Notes under the pieces: generated by a model | Databases searched by the model: none | What the model was told of the DNA's origin: nothing | Seen by the model: only the letters and a program-made list of their open reading frames with translations | Part shown: positions 34,984-43,729 of the stretch, in pieces | How positions within the stretch are numbered: position 1 is the stretch's first letter | Layout of the letters: each line of letters opens with the position of its first letter | From: Capnocytophaga sp. oral taxon 338 str. F0234 | Lineage (GTDB): Bacteria; Bacteroidota; Bacteroidia; Flavobacteriales; Flavobacteriaceae | NCBI RefSeq assembly: GCF_000192225.1 | Contig: NZ_GL872413.1 | Coordinates: 1,214,285-1,278,284, forward strand | Length of the DNA: 64,000 nt | Direction: 5' to 3' | Made by a program: the position numbers and the translations under genes

Positions 34984-36813
34984 ATGCGTAATTTCTTATT
35001 TTATATATTATTTTTTTCAACTACGGTATTTTTTGCGCAGGAAGTCTCATTTAAGGCAGAACCTTCTCGTAAATCATTAGGAGAAAATGAACGTCTTCGC
35101 ATAGATTTTACAATGAATAAAGAAGGGGATAATTTTGTAGCTCCTTCTTTTGAAAATTTTGAGGTTACAGGACCTACACAATCGATATCCAATTCTTGGA
35201 TAAATGGGGTTCGTAGTTTTTCAAAGACTTATACATATATGCTTCTTCCTAAAAAGAAAGGAAGACTTACTATAGGAGCGGCATCTGTGATTATTGATGG
35301 CAAGGAATACAAGACAAAGCCTATTACTATAGAGGTAACTAATGCCGTAGCTAATCCTCGTAATGCACAAACAACGCCTCCTACTTCTCCTTTTGGTAAT
35401 AATCCTTTTGGTAATTTCCCTTTTGGATTTGATCCCTTTGGAACAGAAGATACGCAGCCAGCAGAAGTGATAGAACCTACTTCTGAACAACTTTTTATGA
35501 CAGCAGAAGTCTCAAAAAGACAAGTTTATGTTAATGAGCCAATTACTATTACTTATAAATTATATATAGCTTCTCAGTTTGGTATAGCAGGATTTGAAAA
35601 TATAGAGGAGCCACGTTATGCAAACTTTTGGAATCAACAACTTTTAGATAAATTGCAAGTAACTGAAGTTGTACGTAATGGAAAGCATTATCGCTGTGTG
35701 ACGCTAAAACAAGTATTATTATATCCTCAGCAAGCAGGAGAGCAAACAATAGATCCTCTCTCTATTTCATTCGTACTACAACTTCCTTCCAATCAGGTAG
35801 ATTTTTTTGGGAATCGTTCCTATGTAACTCGTAGTAGGACTCTTCAAACAGTTTCTACAAAAATAAATGTTCTCCCTTTACCAGAAGAAGGAAAGCCTGC
35901 TAACTTTTCAGGAGCTGTAGGAAAATTTTCTTTATCAATAAATTTTCCTACTCAAAAAATGAATGCTAAAGAAACTTCTATAGGAGAGGTTATTATATCA
36001 GGGAAGGGAAATTTCAGGCTTTTTGATATGCCTAAATTGGCTTTTCCTCCTGCCTTAGAAGTATATGAACCAAAAGAAATAGAACATTTAAATAATTCCT
36101 TATCAGGAATGAGTGGGGATATAACTCATAGTTATACAATTGTACCTCAGTACAAAGGAAAATTCCCCATACCTCCATTGAGTTTTACCTTTTTTAATCC
36201 TGATACACAAAAATATGAAACAGTTACGGCTGATGGCTTTACTATTGAAGTACTCAATGGAGAAGAATACAAAGCTCAGGAGGAGGGAAGTATGTATGGT
36301 CAAATACAGCAAGGACAGTTCCAACCTTTGATGACGAATACAAAATTACTTCCCATAGCTAAACACATTTTCTTTGGTTCTATATCATTCTATTTACTTT
36401 GGCTTTTACCTTTACTTTTGATACCATTGGCAATTTTGTTTAGCTATATTTATCATAAGCGGAATATGGATTCTCAAGAGAATAGAATTCGTAAGACTAA
36501 TCGTTTGGCTAAGAAATATCTTTCCGCAGCAAAAAGAAATCTACATGATAAAGATGCCTTCTATGAAGCACTGGAAAGGGGATTGCATACTTATCTTAAG
36601 GCTAAGTTACATATAGAAACAACAGAGCTTAGTAAGGATAAAATTCAGGATCTATTAATGGATAGAGAGGTAGATGATAAGATAGTAGAAGATTTCTTAC
36701 AATTACTATCTAATTGTGAAAAAGCAAGGTATTCACCTTATACACAAGCAGATATAAATAATGATTATGAGCAAGCAGTAAGTATTATTGCCTTATTAGA
36801 CAAACAATTATAA
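34984..36813 (+). CDS. batD: BatD-like oxygen tolerance protein
   Basis: A protein of 609 residues with a signal peptide (MRNFLFYILFFSTTVFFAQ). The N-terminal EVSFKAEPSRKSLGENERLRI begins the first beta-sandwich of the BatD oxygen-tolerance family, followed by a Pro/Phe/Gly-rich insert (residues about 133-160, repeated FGNNPFGNFPFG) and a second sandwich with VYVNEPITITYKLY. One membrane helix lies at about 465-485, then a cytoplasmic helical tail. Bat proteins support aerotolerance and envelope stress survival in Bacteroidota and, in other phyla, resist oxidative stress; the mechanism is unsettled. It is co-transcribed with batC; ppk1 starts 9 bp after the stop. Confidence 0.9.
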   Translation: MRNFLFYILFFSTTVFFAQEVSFKAEPSRKSLGENERLRIDFTMNKEGDNFVAPSFENFEVTGPTQSISNSWINGVRSFSKTYTYMLLPKKKGRLTIGAASVIIDGKEYKTKPITIEVTNAVANPRNAQTTPPTSPFGNNPFGNFPFGFDPFGTEDTQPAEVIEPTSEQLFMTAEVSKRQVYVNEPITITYKLYIASQFGIAGFENIEEPRYANFWNQQLLDKLQVTEVVRNGKHYRCVTLKQVLLYPQQAGEQTIDPLSISFVLQLPSNQVDFFGNRSYVTRSRTLQTVSTKINVLPLPEEGKPANFSGAVGKFSLSINFPTQKMNAKETSIGEVIISGKGNFRLFDMPKLAFPPALEVYEPKEIEHLNNSLSGMSGDITHSYTIVPQYKGKFPIPPLSFTFFNPDTQKYETVTADGFTIEVLNGEEYKAQEEGSMYGQIQQGQFQPLMTNTKLLPIAKHIFFGSISFYLLWLLPLLLIPLAILFSYIYHKRNMDSQENRIRKTNRLAKKYLSAAKRNLHDKDAFYEALERGLHTYLKAKLHIETTELSKDKIQDLLMDREVDDKIVEDFLQLLSNCEKARYSPYTQADINNDYEQAVSIIALLDKQL

Positions 36814-36822
36814 AGATATAAA

Positions 36823-38844
36823 ATGAAACGGAAAAGAAATTCTTTTATGCTTAACAGAGATCTTAGTTGGCTTTCTTTTAATGAACGTGTATTGCAGGAA
36901 GCAGCCGACCATAGGAATCCTTTGATAGAACGTTTGCGGTTTGTGGGAATTTTTTCTAACAATTTAGATGAATTCTTTAGAGTACGTTATGCCGTTATTA
37001 AGCATAATGAAAGAAGTATTCTTTTAGAGCAGATTAATAATCAAGTAAATATACTTCAACAAAAGAGTCTTGATATTCTTGAATCCATTACTCAAGAGTT
37101 GAAAAAAGAAAATATTTATATAATTAATGAGAAGGAAATCTTACCTGAGCATATTGATTATGTGAGAGATTATTTTATTAATACAATCAGTCCTGCTCTC
37201 TTTACTATTATTCTTAATGAGGTAGAGGCTATTCCTACCCTTAAGGATGATGTAGCTTACTTGGCGGTTCGCATGTTGCTTCCTTCAGAAGGTATGGATA
37301 AACTTAAGAAACAATATGCTCTTATAGAACTTCCTAAAACATTAGAACGCTTCATTGTATTGCCTTCTATTAATGAATGTACTTATATCATATTGCTAGA
37401 TGATGTTATACGATTTTGTTTAACTACTCATTTCTATATTTTCCCTTGTAAGGATATTTCTGCTTATATGATCAAGATTACACGTAATGCAGAGTTAGAT
37501 TTGGATACCGACCTTAATAAGAGTTTTGTTGAAAAAATTTCTAATAGTGTAGAGGGACGTAAAAGGGCAGAACCTGTACGCTTTATCTATGATAAGCTTA
37601 TAGATAATAACATGCTACAGTTCTTAAAAGAAAGGATGGGAATACAGCCTACAGATAGTGTTATTGCAGGAGGACGTTATCATAATCGCCGTGATTATAT
37701 GAACTTTCCTGATTGCGGTCATAAAGATCTTTTATATCTTCCTTTCACAGCTTGTCCTATTAAAAATTTTAGAGTGGAAAAAAGTCTTTTATCTCAAATA
37801 GCTGAGCGGGATTATTTGCAAAATACACCTTATCATAGTTTTTCATACCTTATTCGCTTTTTAAGAGAAGCTGCCCTTGATCCCAAAGTGAAATCAATTA
37901 AGATTACTATTTATCGATTAGCAAAACAATCACAAGTAATTAGTTCCTTGATTAATGCTGTGAAGAATGGGAAACAAGTAACAGTTCAAATAGAACTTCA
38001 AGCAAGATTTGATGAAACAGCTAATATACAATATGCTGAATTACTACAGAGAGAAGGTGTACAGATAATATTTGGAATACGGGGGTTAAAAGTACATAGT
38101 AAAATAGGAGTAATAGAAAGAGAAGAAAATGGAGAGATTTATCGTTATGGTTTTATTAGTACAGGAAATTTTAATGAAACTTCAGCAAAGATATATACGG
38201 ATTATACTCTTTTCACTGCTAATCAAGAAATATTAGCAGATGTAAATCGGGTATTTGAGTTTTTTGACACTCCTTTTCAAGTATTTCAATATAAGCATTT
38301 ATTAGTTTCTCCACATTATACAAAGAATTCTTTCTTGAATCTTATAGATCAAGAGATTAGATTAGCTAAAGAAGGAAAGGAAGCTTTTTTGAAGTTGAAA
38401 ATGAATGGAATTACTAGTTTTGAGATGATAGAAAAGCTTTATGAAGCCAGTCAGGCTGGGGTGAAAATACAAATGATTGTTCGTGGAGTATGTTGTTTAC
38501 TTCCTAAGGTAAAGGGATTAAGTGAAAATATAGAAGTAATTAGTATTGTTGATAGATTTTTAGAACACTCTCGACTATATATTTTTGGAAATAATGGACA
38601 ACCTATTTATTATATTTCTTCAGCAGATTGGATGTCTCGGAACCTTAATAATAGGGTAGAGGTCTCTTGTCCTATTTATCAGAAAAATATTCAAAAGCAA
38701 TTATGGGATACTTTTCACTTGGCATGGGAGGAGAGTGTCAAAGCGCGTATTATTGATAAGGAACAGAATAATACTTATCGCTCACGCTGTAAGAATGAAA
38801 AATCTTCACAGGAAAAAATATACTCTTATTATAAGGGGATTTGA
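36823..38844 (+). CDS. ppk1: Polyphosphate kinase 1
   Basis: Ppk1 reversibly polymerises the gamma phosphate of ATP into inorganic polyphosphate. The 673 residues start the N domain with NRDLSWLSFNERVLQEA and NNLDEFFRVRYA. The two active-site His residues are in GLKVHSKIGVI (about residue 425, the phosphorylated His) and FLEHSRLYIF (about 580), and ISTGNFNETSAKIYTD follows the first, as in the phospholipase-D-like fold. It lies 9 bp after batD, so polyphosphate synthesis and Bat envelope functions may be co-regulated. A strong hairpin terminator follows at 38860. Confidence 0.97.
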   Translation: MKRKRNSFMLNRDLSWLSFNERVLQEAADHRNPLIERLRFVGIFSNNLDEFFRVRYAVIKHNERSILLEQINNQVNILQQKSLDILESITQELKKENIYIINEKEILPEHIDYVRDYFINTISPALFTIILNEVEAIPTLKDDVAYLAVRMLLPSEGMDKLKKQYALIELPKTLERFIVLPSINECTYIILLDDVIRFCLTTHFYIFPCKDISAYMIKITRNAELDLDTDLNKSFVEKISNSVEGRKRAEPVRFIYDKLIDNNMLQFLKERMGIQPTDSVIAGGRYHNRRDYMNFPDCGHKDLLYLPFTACPIKNFRVEKSLLSQIAERDYLQNTPYHSFSYLIRFLREAALDPKVKSIKITIYRLAKQSQVISSLINAVKNGKQVTVQIELQARFDETANIQYAELLQREGVQIIFGIRGLKVHSKIGVIEREENGEIYRYGFISTGNFNETSAKIYTDYTLFTANQEILADVNRVFEFFDTPFQVFQYKHLLVSPHYTKNSFLNLIDQEIRLAKEGKEAFLKLKMNGITSFEMIEKLYEASQAGVKIQMIVRGVCCLLPKVKGLSENIEVISIVDRFLEHSRLYIFGNNGQPIYYISSADWMSRNLNNRVEVSCPIYQKNIQKQLWDTFHLAWEESVKARIIDKEQNNTYRSRCKNEKSSQEKIYSYYKGI

Positions 38845-38859
38845 GAATATACTAAAGCA

Positions 38860-38889
38860 TTAAAGAGGCTTCTGTGAGAGCCTCTTTAA
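38860..38889. terminator. Bidirectional hairpin terminator between ppk1 and rpsT
   Basis: An 11-bp perfect stem (38860-38870 with 38879-38889; core AAAGAGGCT/AGCCTCTTT) and an 8-nt loop. It lies 16 bp after ppk1 and about 47 bp past the rpsT stop. A/T-rich stem ends serve as weak U-runs on both strands, so it may serve both convergent genes. Confidence 0.75.
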
Positions 38890-38935
38890 ATAGTAGTAAT
38901 TTTAAATATTTCACTATGAGCAAATGATTCCTATC

Positions 38936-39193
38936 TTAAGCTACTAATGAATTCACATGCTTCATTAGGCTACTTTTAAGATTACCCGCTTTATTTTTGT
39001 GGATAATATTTCTTTTTGCCAATTTATCAATCATAGAAACTACAGTAGGTAACAATTCTCTTGCAACAGCTACATCAGTAGTAGTACGCAAGCGTTTAAT
39101 AGCGTTACGAGTTGTTTTATGTTGATAACGATTTCTAAGGCGTGCAGCCTCATTTCTTCTGATTCTCTTAATTGCTGACTTATGATTTGCCAT
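38936..39193 (-). CDS. rpsT: 30S ribosomal protein S20
   Basis: S20 binds 16S rRNA near the base of the 30S body early in assembly. The 85-residue, Lys/Arg/Ala-rich, all-helical protein begins [18 protein letters not shown], the conserved S20 start, and contains the family block [19 protein letters not shown] at its C-terminus. It lies just downstream of two tRNA-Glu genes on the same strand; a -7 box at 39443-39436 may drive all three. The gap between the first tRNA and rpsT is about 42 bp. Confidence 0.97.
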   Translation of the reverse strand: MANHKSAIKRIRRNEAARLRNRYQHKTTRNAIKRLRTTTDVAVARELLPTVVSMIDKLAKRNIIHKNKAGNLKSSLMKHVNSLVA

Positions 39194-39235
39194 TTCTTAT
39201 CTTAATTAAAAAGTGGTATTTAGTAAAAAATAGAG

Positions 39236-39307
39236 TAGTCCGTAGGGGAATCGAACCCCTGTTACAAGGATGAAAACCTTGCGTCCTAACCCCTAGACGA
39301 ACGGACC
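39236..39307 (-). tRNA. tRNA-Glu (TTC)
   Basis: The minus strand folds into a complete cloverleaf: acceptor GGTCCGT/ACGGACT with a G1-U72 wobble pair, D arm GTCT/GGAC, anticodon arm CAAGG-TTTTCAT-CCTTG with anticodon TTC, T arm AGGGG-TTCGATT-CCCCT, discriminator A. CCA is not encoded. It is identical over all 72 nt to the copy 22 bp away, both lying ahead of rpsT. Confidence 0.96.
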
Positions 39308-39329
39308 TGCAAATGAAAACATAATTAAG

Positions 39330-39401
39330 TAGTCCGTAGGGGAATCGAACCCCTGTTACAAGGATGAAAACCTTGCGTCCTAACCCCTAGACGAACGGAC
39401 C
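39330..39401 (-). tRNA. tRNA-Glu (TTC), second identical copy
   Basis: The same 72-nt sequence and fold as the gene at 39236-39307, separated from it by a 22-bp spacer. It is the promoter-proximal copy: the candidate promoter at 39436-39465 lies 35 bp upstream. Anticodon TTC reads GAA and GAG. Confidence 0.96.
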
Positions 39402-39435
39402 ATTGAACCTTTAAAATATTGCTCAATTGCGAGTG

Positions 39436-39465
39436 CAAAAGTACAATAAATTTTTTAATCTGCAA
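39436..39465 (-). promoter_or_regulatory. Promoter of the tRNA-Glu pair
   Basis: On the minus strand TTG (39465-39463), a 19-bp spacer, then TACTTTTG (39443-39436). This is a good match to the Bacteroidota TTTG-N19-TAnnTTTG promoter. It faces the two tRNA genes and possibly rpsT. Confidence 0.7.
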
Positions 39466-39557
39466 TAGGTTTGCACAAAAATATATATTTTTTTTATGTG
39501 AAAAAATACAATTGTATGATTACAAATATTTTACAAGTAAAAACAATTTTTGTTTTC

Positions 39558-41237
39558 CTAGAATTGGAAGTAGATAAAGGGCTGAGGACCCGCAGATGCA
39601 GTAGCAAATACTATCCAAAAGACAAAAGCAAGAATGAGAGCCTTAAAAAGTAAAGGGGATTTTTGAAAAGTTTTTCGCATAAAAAGATTCCATTTTTCAG
39701 GAAAAAAATGCCATACAAAACCTATAACTAATAGTATGAATATATTCTGATATCCTTCAATAATTGTTAGCCATTGTTGAGGAACAAAAGTAAGATGCTT
39801 GATATTTTCAATGATAGTCATGGCAATAGAAAAATCCTTCGCACGGAAGAATATCCAACAGAAAGCAACAAAATGGAAGGTAATAATGATAGATATAATG
39901 GAGAATAATCGTTTGATTACGGTTTTCTTTTCAGATTCTTTTTCAGGAAAGATTTCTTTAAAAGATTTATGAAAAGATAATGCTAATCCATGCAAAGCAC
40001 CCCATATAATAAAGCGTAAATTGGCTCCATGCCAGAGCCCTCCTAAGAGCATAGTGGTTAACTGATTAAAATGACTTCTTAAGGATTTTGCCTTATCTGG
40101 AGAAAGTAAAATGGAAAGTTCAAAAAGAATGATGATTCCTAAGACAGCTAATAAAGGAATAAGACTTTCTTCCCCATGAAGAAAAGCCCAATAAATTGTA
40201 GCTATGAAAAATAAGGAGGAGAAAAAATATCCCCAAAAGGAACCCTTGCGATTTCCTCCTAAAGGAATGTATAAGTAGTCCTTAAGCCATGTGGAAAGTG
40301 AAATATGCCAACGACGCCAGAATTCAGTAATATTCTTTGACTGATAAGGGGTACGGAAATTCACAGGAAGGGTGAATCCCATCAGAAGAGCCAGTCCAAT
40401 TGCCATGTCCGAGTACCCAGAAAAATCACAATAAATCTGTAAAGAATACCCATATACAGCCATTAAATTCTCAAAGGATGTATAACTATTAGGAGCATCA
40501 AATATCCTATCAACAAAGTTGATGGATATATAATCCGAGATAATGGCTTTCTTGAGAAGCCCTCCAATAATGAGGAATAAAGCAAGAGAAGTCTCTTCCT
40601 TAGTGAGAGTTATTTTTTTATAAATTTGAGGAATAAAATCCTTAGCTCTCACAATAGGACCAGCTACCAATTGAGGAAAAAAACTTACAAAGAAAGTAAA
40701 ATCTAAGAGAGATTTAGCGGGTTCTATTTCTTTCCTATATACATCTATAGTGTAGCTCATAGTTTGAAAAGTATAGAAGGAGATACCTATAGGCAGAACT
40801 ATATCCTTGAAGGCAAAGCTACCATGAAAAAGATTATTAAAGCTATCTATAAGAAAATTAGTGTATTTGAAGTACCCTAATATACCAAGATTCACAACAG
40901 AGCTAAGTATTAAAAAGAATCTTTGTGTTCCCTTATGATTACTTTTATGTATTTGTCCTGCGAAAAAGTAATTCAATAGGGAAGAAATGAGTAATAATAT
41001 AAAGTAATTCCCTCCAGCCTTATAATAGAAGAAAAGAGAAAATAGTACTACATACACTGTGCGGAAGTGAGTATGCTTTTTGGTAAGGATATATACTAGG
41101 TAAAAGACCAAAAACATCCCCAAAAATAGACTGCTATTAAATAGCAAAGGATGATTTTTATCATAAATAAACCAATTTTTAATATGCTCCATGGAGCAAT
41201 TCTCAAGTACCCAAAGGTACAAATCTTCTATCTTCAA
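39558..41237 (-). CDS. MBOAT family O-acyltransferase (AlgI-like)
   Basis: An integral membrane protein of 559 residues with about 11-12 helices. MBOAT proteins move an acyl group, usually acetyl, across the inner membrane to a glycan acceptor. Motifs include YCDFSGYSDMAIGLA, the signature RRWHISLSTWLKDYLYIPLGG and, near residue 400, HGANLRFIIWGALHGL with the conserved His. This is the AlgI/DltB/PatA architecture. The next gene upstream (10-bp gap) encodes a LysM-SGNH protein, the kind of periplasmic partner that finishes O-acetylation, so peptidoglycan or another periplasmic glycan is the likely acceptor. The start MKIEDLYLWVLENC is followed by the first helix at about 32-51. Confidence 0.92.
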   Translation of the reverse strand: MKIEDLYLWVLENCSMEHIKNWFIYDKNHPLLFNSSLFLGMFLVFYLVYILTKKHTHFRTVYVVLFSLFFYYKAGGNYFILLLISSLLNYFFAGQIHKSNHKGTQRFFLILSSVVNLGILGYFKYTNFLIDSFNNLFHGSFAFKDIVLPIGISFYTFQTMSYTIDVYRKEIEPAKSLLDFTFFVSFFPQLVAGPIVRAKDFIPQIYKKITLTKEETSLALFLIIGGLLKKAIISDYISINFVDRIFDAPNSYTSFENLMAVYGYSLQIYCDFSGYSDMAIGLALLMGFTLPVNFRTPYQSKNITEFWRRWHISLSTWLKDYLYIPLGGNRKGSFWGYFFSSLFFIATIYWAFLHGEESLIPLLAVLGIIILFELSILLSPDKAKSLRSHFNQLTTMLLGGLWHGANLRFIIWGALHGLALSFHKSFKEIFPEKESEKKTVIKRLFSIISIIITFHFVAFCWIFFRAKDFSIAMTIIENIKHLTFVPQQWLTIIEGYQNIFILLVIGFVWHFFPEKWNLFMRKTFQKSPLLFKALILAFVFWIVFATASAGPQPFIYFQF

Positions 41238-41246
41238 AGGAATAGG

Positions 41247-42740
41247 TTATTTTTGCTGATTTTTATATTTTAAGTAGTTACTCATAAGGGCATCAAAAAG
41301 CATTCCTCCTTGTTCTATATATCCTTCATGAGTATAGTGTACACGGTCATTAGCGATTAGATTTTGAGCAATAAGCTGAGACATAGCTTGACTTCCTCCA
41401 AGTAAGTTATAGAGATCAAATACTCCATAGTTTACTTTTACAGAATTATCAATTAGAATATTAGTATATTGCTCACATAAGGGATTAGGTAATTTCTTTT
41501 TAAATAAGGAAGGAGGAGGTGAGGTTAGTAAAATAGGACAATCACCATAATGGGAACGAATTTGCTCAATAAAAATCTCCACCTGCTTATCGTAATTCTC
41601 AGCAGAGAGTTTTCCAAAAGTCTCATTAGTACCTAAGGAAACAATGATTAAATCAGGATGTAAAGCTTGTATTTGTTCAAAGAACAGATTACATCTGTTA
41701 TAATCAGAGAAGCGAGCGCCATTCACTCCAATAGTATGATAGATAACTCCATTTTGATCATTCTCTAGAATAATGCCATTAAGAGCAAATGTATTGTTCT
41801 CTGTATTAGGAGTTAAATATATTTTATTAAGCCCTTCTAAATTATTATATGTATATCCATAAGAGGATTCACTATTGGAGAGAATATCAAAACTGTCTAA
41901 GTTTACGGGTTGAGAGGTAGGATAGTTACTCACTATTTTCTCTTCAGTAGGAATTTTCAATATAGCTCCTTCACGGATAGTTGTCCCTTTTAGGTGGTTG
42001 AGAGATTGTATTTTACTCTCTGTAGTTTTATATTTTCTAGATAAAGCATAGAGCGTTTCTCCCTTTTGTACTTTATGAGAGAGTGTTTTGTGGGTTATTT
42101 GTGTAGGGGGTGTTTTTATAGGCTTTATAGAAATACCTGTTCTACTGGTAGCCAAATCAAACAAATGTTTATTATTTGGGGTAAGTATTCTTAAAGTATT
42201 GAAGGAATAATCCTTGTTTTTTAAATTAAGTTCTATAACAAAGTTTTTATTATTAGTAAGCAAAGAATACCCTGTAATTCCTATAGCATCAGTATCTGTT
42301 TTACTAGTATTCTTTTGGCTATCCCAAGTGATATTTGAGGAGAAGCGGACATTGTGTTCTCCATTAGTGCGCATCAGTGAATAAGGGAAAACAATCCCCA
42401 AACCACCATTCCCAAATTGAGACTGGAAGCGTTGGCGTACTTGATTGGTCATTGCATCGCCTTGAATATGTGAATCTCCAATATGGACAATATTTAGCTT
42501 TCTATCCTTGCGTATATCTAAGGCATTTAATTTCTCAAAGAAAGGTTCTAGTGCTTTTGGGTTGTATATATTCTCATATTCTTTAGGAGCTTCCTCTTCC
42601 TTAGCATCAATGTTCTTCTCATTAGGAGTATTCATAGAAGAATCTATAGAGAAATGGCTCATTTTAGAATGCAATAACATGGTAGTAACCAATGCCATTG
42701 TAAGACCAATAGCTCTTAAAAGTTTTGTTTTTCTTTTCAT
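41247..42740 (-). CDS. SGNH/GDSL hydrolase-type protein with LysM domain
   Basis: A protein of 497 residues with an N-terminal signal anchor (residues 7-25). SGNH-fold blocks are visible: block I VHIGDSHIQGD with Ser90, block III SLGTNETFG near 367, and block V DRVHYTHEGY near 465 supplying the Asp-x-x-His pair. Inserted at about residues 217-265 is a LysM domain (HKVQKGETLYALSRKYKTTE to LKIPT), a peptidoglycan-binding module. Such proteins act as O-acetyltransferases or esterases in the periplasm. It is transcribed 10 bp before the MBOAT gene. A cell-wall O-acetylation system similar in logic to PatA/PatB is inferred, not shown. Confidence 0.88.
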   Translation of the reverse strand: MKRKTKLLRAIGLTMALVTTMLLHSKMSHFSIDSSMNTPNEKNIDAKEEEAPKEYENIYNPKALEPFFEKLNALDIRKDRKLNIVHIGDSHIQGDAMTNQVRQRFQSQFGNGGLGIVFPYSLMRTNGEHNVRFSSNITWDSQKNTSKTDTDAIGITGYSLLTNNKNFVIELNLKNKDYSFNTLRILTPNNKHLFDLATSRTGISIKPIKTPPTQITHKTLSHKVQKGETLYALSRKYKTTESKIQSLNHLKGTTIREGAILKIPTEEKIVSNYPTSQPVNLDSFDILSNSESSYGYTYNNLEGLNKIYLTPNTENNTFALNGIILENDQNGVIYHTIGVNGARFSDYNRCNLFFEQIQALHPDLIIVSLGTNETFGKLSAENYDKQVEIFIEQIRSHYGDCPILLTSPPPSLFKKKLPNPLCEQYTNILIDNSVKVNYGVFDLYNLLGGSQAMSQLIAQNLIANDRVHYTHEGYIEQGGMLFDALMSNYLKYKNQQK

Positions 42741-42792
42741 TATTTTAGTGTTGTTGTTGTAGTCAAAGATTATTCTACTCGCAAAAATTGTG

Positions 42793-42800
42793 CAAATATA
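42793..42800 (-). promoter_or_regulatory. Candidate -7 box for the SGNH-MBOAT operon
   Basis: TATATTTG on the minus strand, 52 bp upstream of the SGNH start, matches TAnnTTTG. The rest of the 238-bp gap to bioD shows no feature beyond A/T-rich sequence. Confidence 0.5.
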
Positions 42801-42978
42801 TGATTTTTATACTTTATTTAACTATGTAATGTTCTTTTTAAGATTTAGTTTGTATTTCTCACTATTGATAAATACAGAGTCTAATTATTTTTTAATCAAA
42901 GAGATAGTGTTACACTTATTTAGCTTAAAAATAGTTACTAACAATAATCTTTCTATTGTTTATAACATCTTCATTCTT

Positions 42979-43593
42979 TTAAAGTTCAGGTTTGAATAAT
43001 TGGGCATATTTTTTTATAGTTTCTTTATCAAAATTAGGTTCTTCCTCTATTCTTCCCAAGATAGGTGTATTTGCATAGGAGGCTATCCATGATTCAGTAG
43101 AAGGATTCTCATTTCCACTGAAAATAATTCCATATACAGAGAGTCCTCTGCTTTTTAAAGCTTCTAAAGAGAGAAGAGTATGGTTAATACTTCCTAAATA
43201 GTGGCGAGAGACTAGGATTACTCTATCGGAAGGCTTAATCAAGTCCATCATAATATTATGGTCATTAAGAGGAACAAAAAGTCCTCCCGCTGCTTCTATT
43301 ACTAAAGAATGAGAAGTTGTGGGGCGAATAATGTTTTCCATTTTAATGGTAACTCCTTCCATTTGTGCTGAGAGATGTGGGCTAGCAGGGTACTCAAATT
43401 CATAGCTGGAAGGGAAAAAATGTGTTTGTGAGTTGGAAATTAAGGACTGTACTTTCATAGTATCGGATGCATGTTTATCACCCGATTGTATAGGTTTCCA
43501 ATAATCTGCCTCAAGGGCTTCCACTACTATGGCTGAAGTGATAGTTTTTCCTACTTCAGTAGAGATACCTGTGATAAAATAAGTGTGATTCAT
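42979..43593 (-). CDS. bioD: Dethiobiotin synthase
   Basis: BioD closes the ureido ring of dethiobiotin from 7,8-diaminopelargonate, CO2 and ATP. I start it at the ATG at 43593, so that the protein opens with MNHTYFITGISTEVGKT, in which the modified P-loop comes at residues 8-15 as in the family; this gives 204 residues. The 22 extra upstream codons available are not BioD-like, and a -7 box (43633-43626) lies within them. Other motifs are KPIQSGDKHASDT with the CO2/substrate Lys and EAAGGLFVPL. No other biotin genes are in the window. Confidence 0.94.
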   Translation of the reverse strand: MNHTYFITGISTEVGKTITSAIVVEALEADYWKPIQSGDKHASDTMKVQSLISNSQTHFFPSSYEFEYPASPHLSAQMEGVTIKMENIIRPTTSHSLVIEAAGGLFVPLNDHNIMMDLIKPSDRVILVSRHYLGSINHTLLSLEALKSRGLSVYGIIFSGNENPSTESWIASYANTPILGRIEEEPNFDKETIKKYAQLFKPEL

Positions 43594-43625
43594 TTTTGTA
43601 TTTTTGAAACAACTCTTCCAGTCTG

Positions 43626-43633
43626 CAAAATTA
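43626..43633 (-). promoter_or_regulatory. Candidate -7 box for bioD
   Basis: TAATTTTG on the minus strand, 33 bp upstream of the bioD ATG at 43593. Its position rules against the longer bioD frame starting at 43659. It faces the uvrC promoter on the other strand. Confidence 0.55.
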
Positions 43634-43699
43634 CAAAAATATCTTTTTAAGGCCACCAAATAAGTTGAAAAAATTATCTTTCCACCCGTGTAAAATTTT

Positions 43700-43707
43700 T
43701 ATCTTTG
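43700..43707 (+). promoter_or_regulatory. Candidate -7 box for uvrC
   Basis: TATCTTTG followed by C, 22 bp before the uvrC start, a perfect TAnnTTTG match. The upstream -33 element is imperfect. Confidence 0.6.
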
Positions 43708-43729
43708 CATTTTGAAAAAGTAATAACTG

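Noticed and set aside
39236-39401. Twin tRNA-Glu as attachment sites of an integrated element
   Set aside because: The two are complete genes 22 bp apart with no integrase or foreign genes between or beside them.
43594-43659. Longer bioD start
   Set aside because: A -7 box lies within the extra codons and the P-loop would be displaced.
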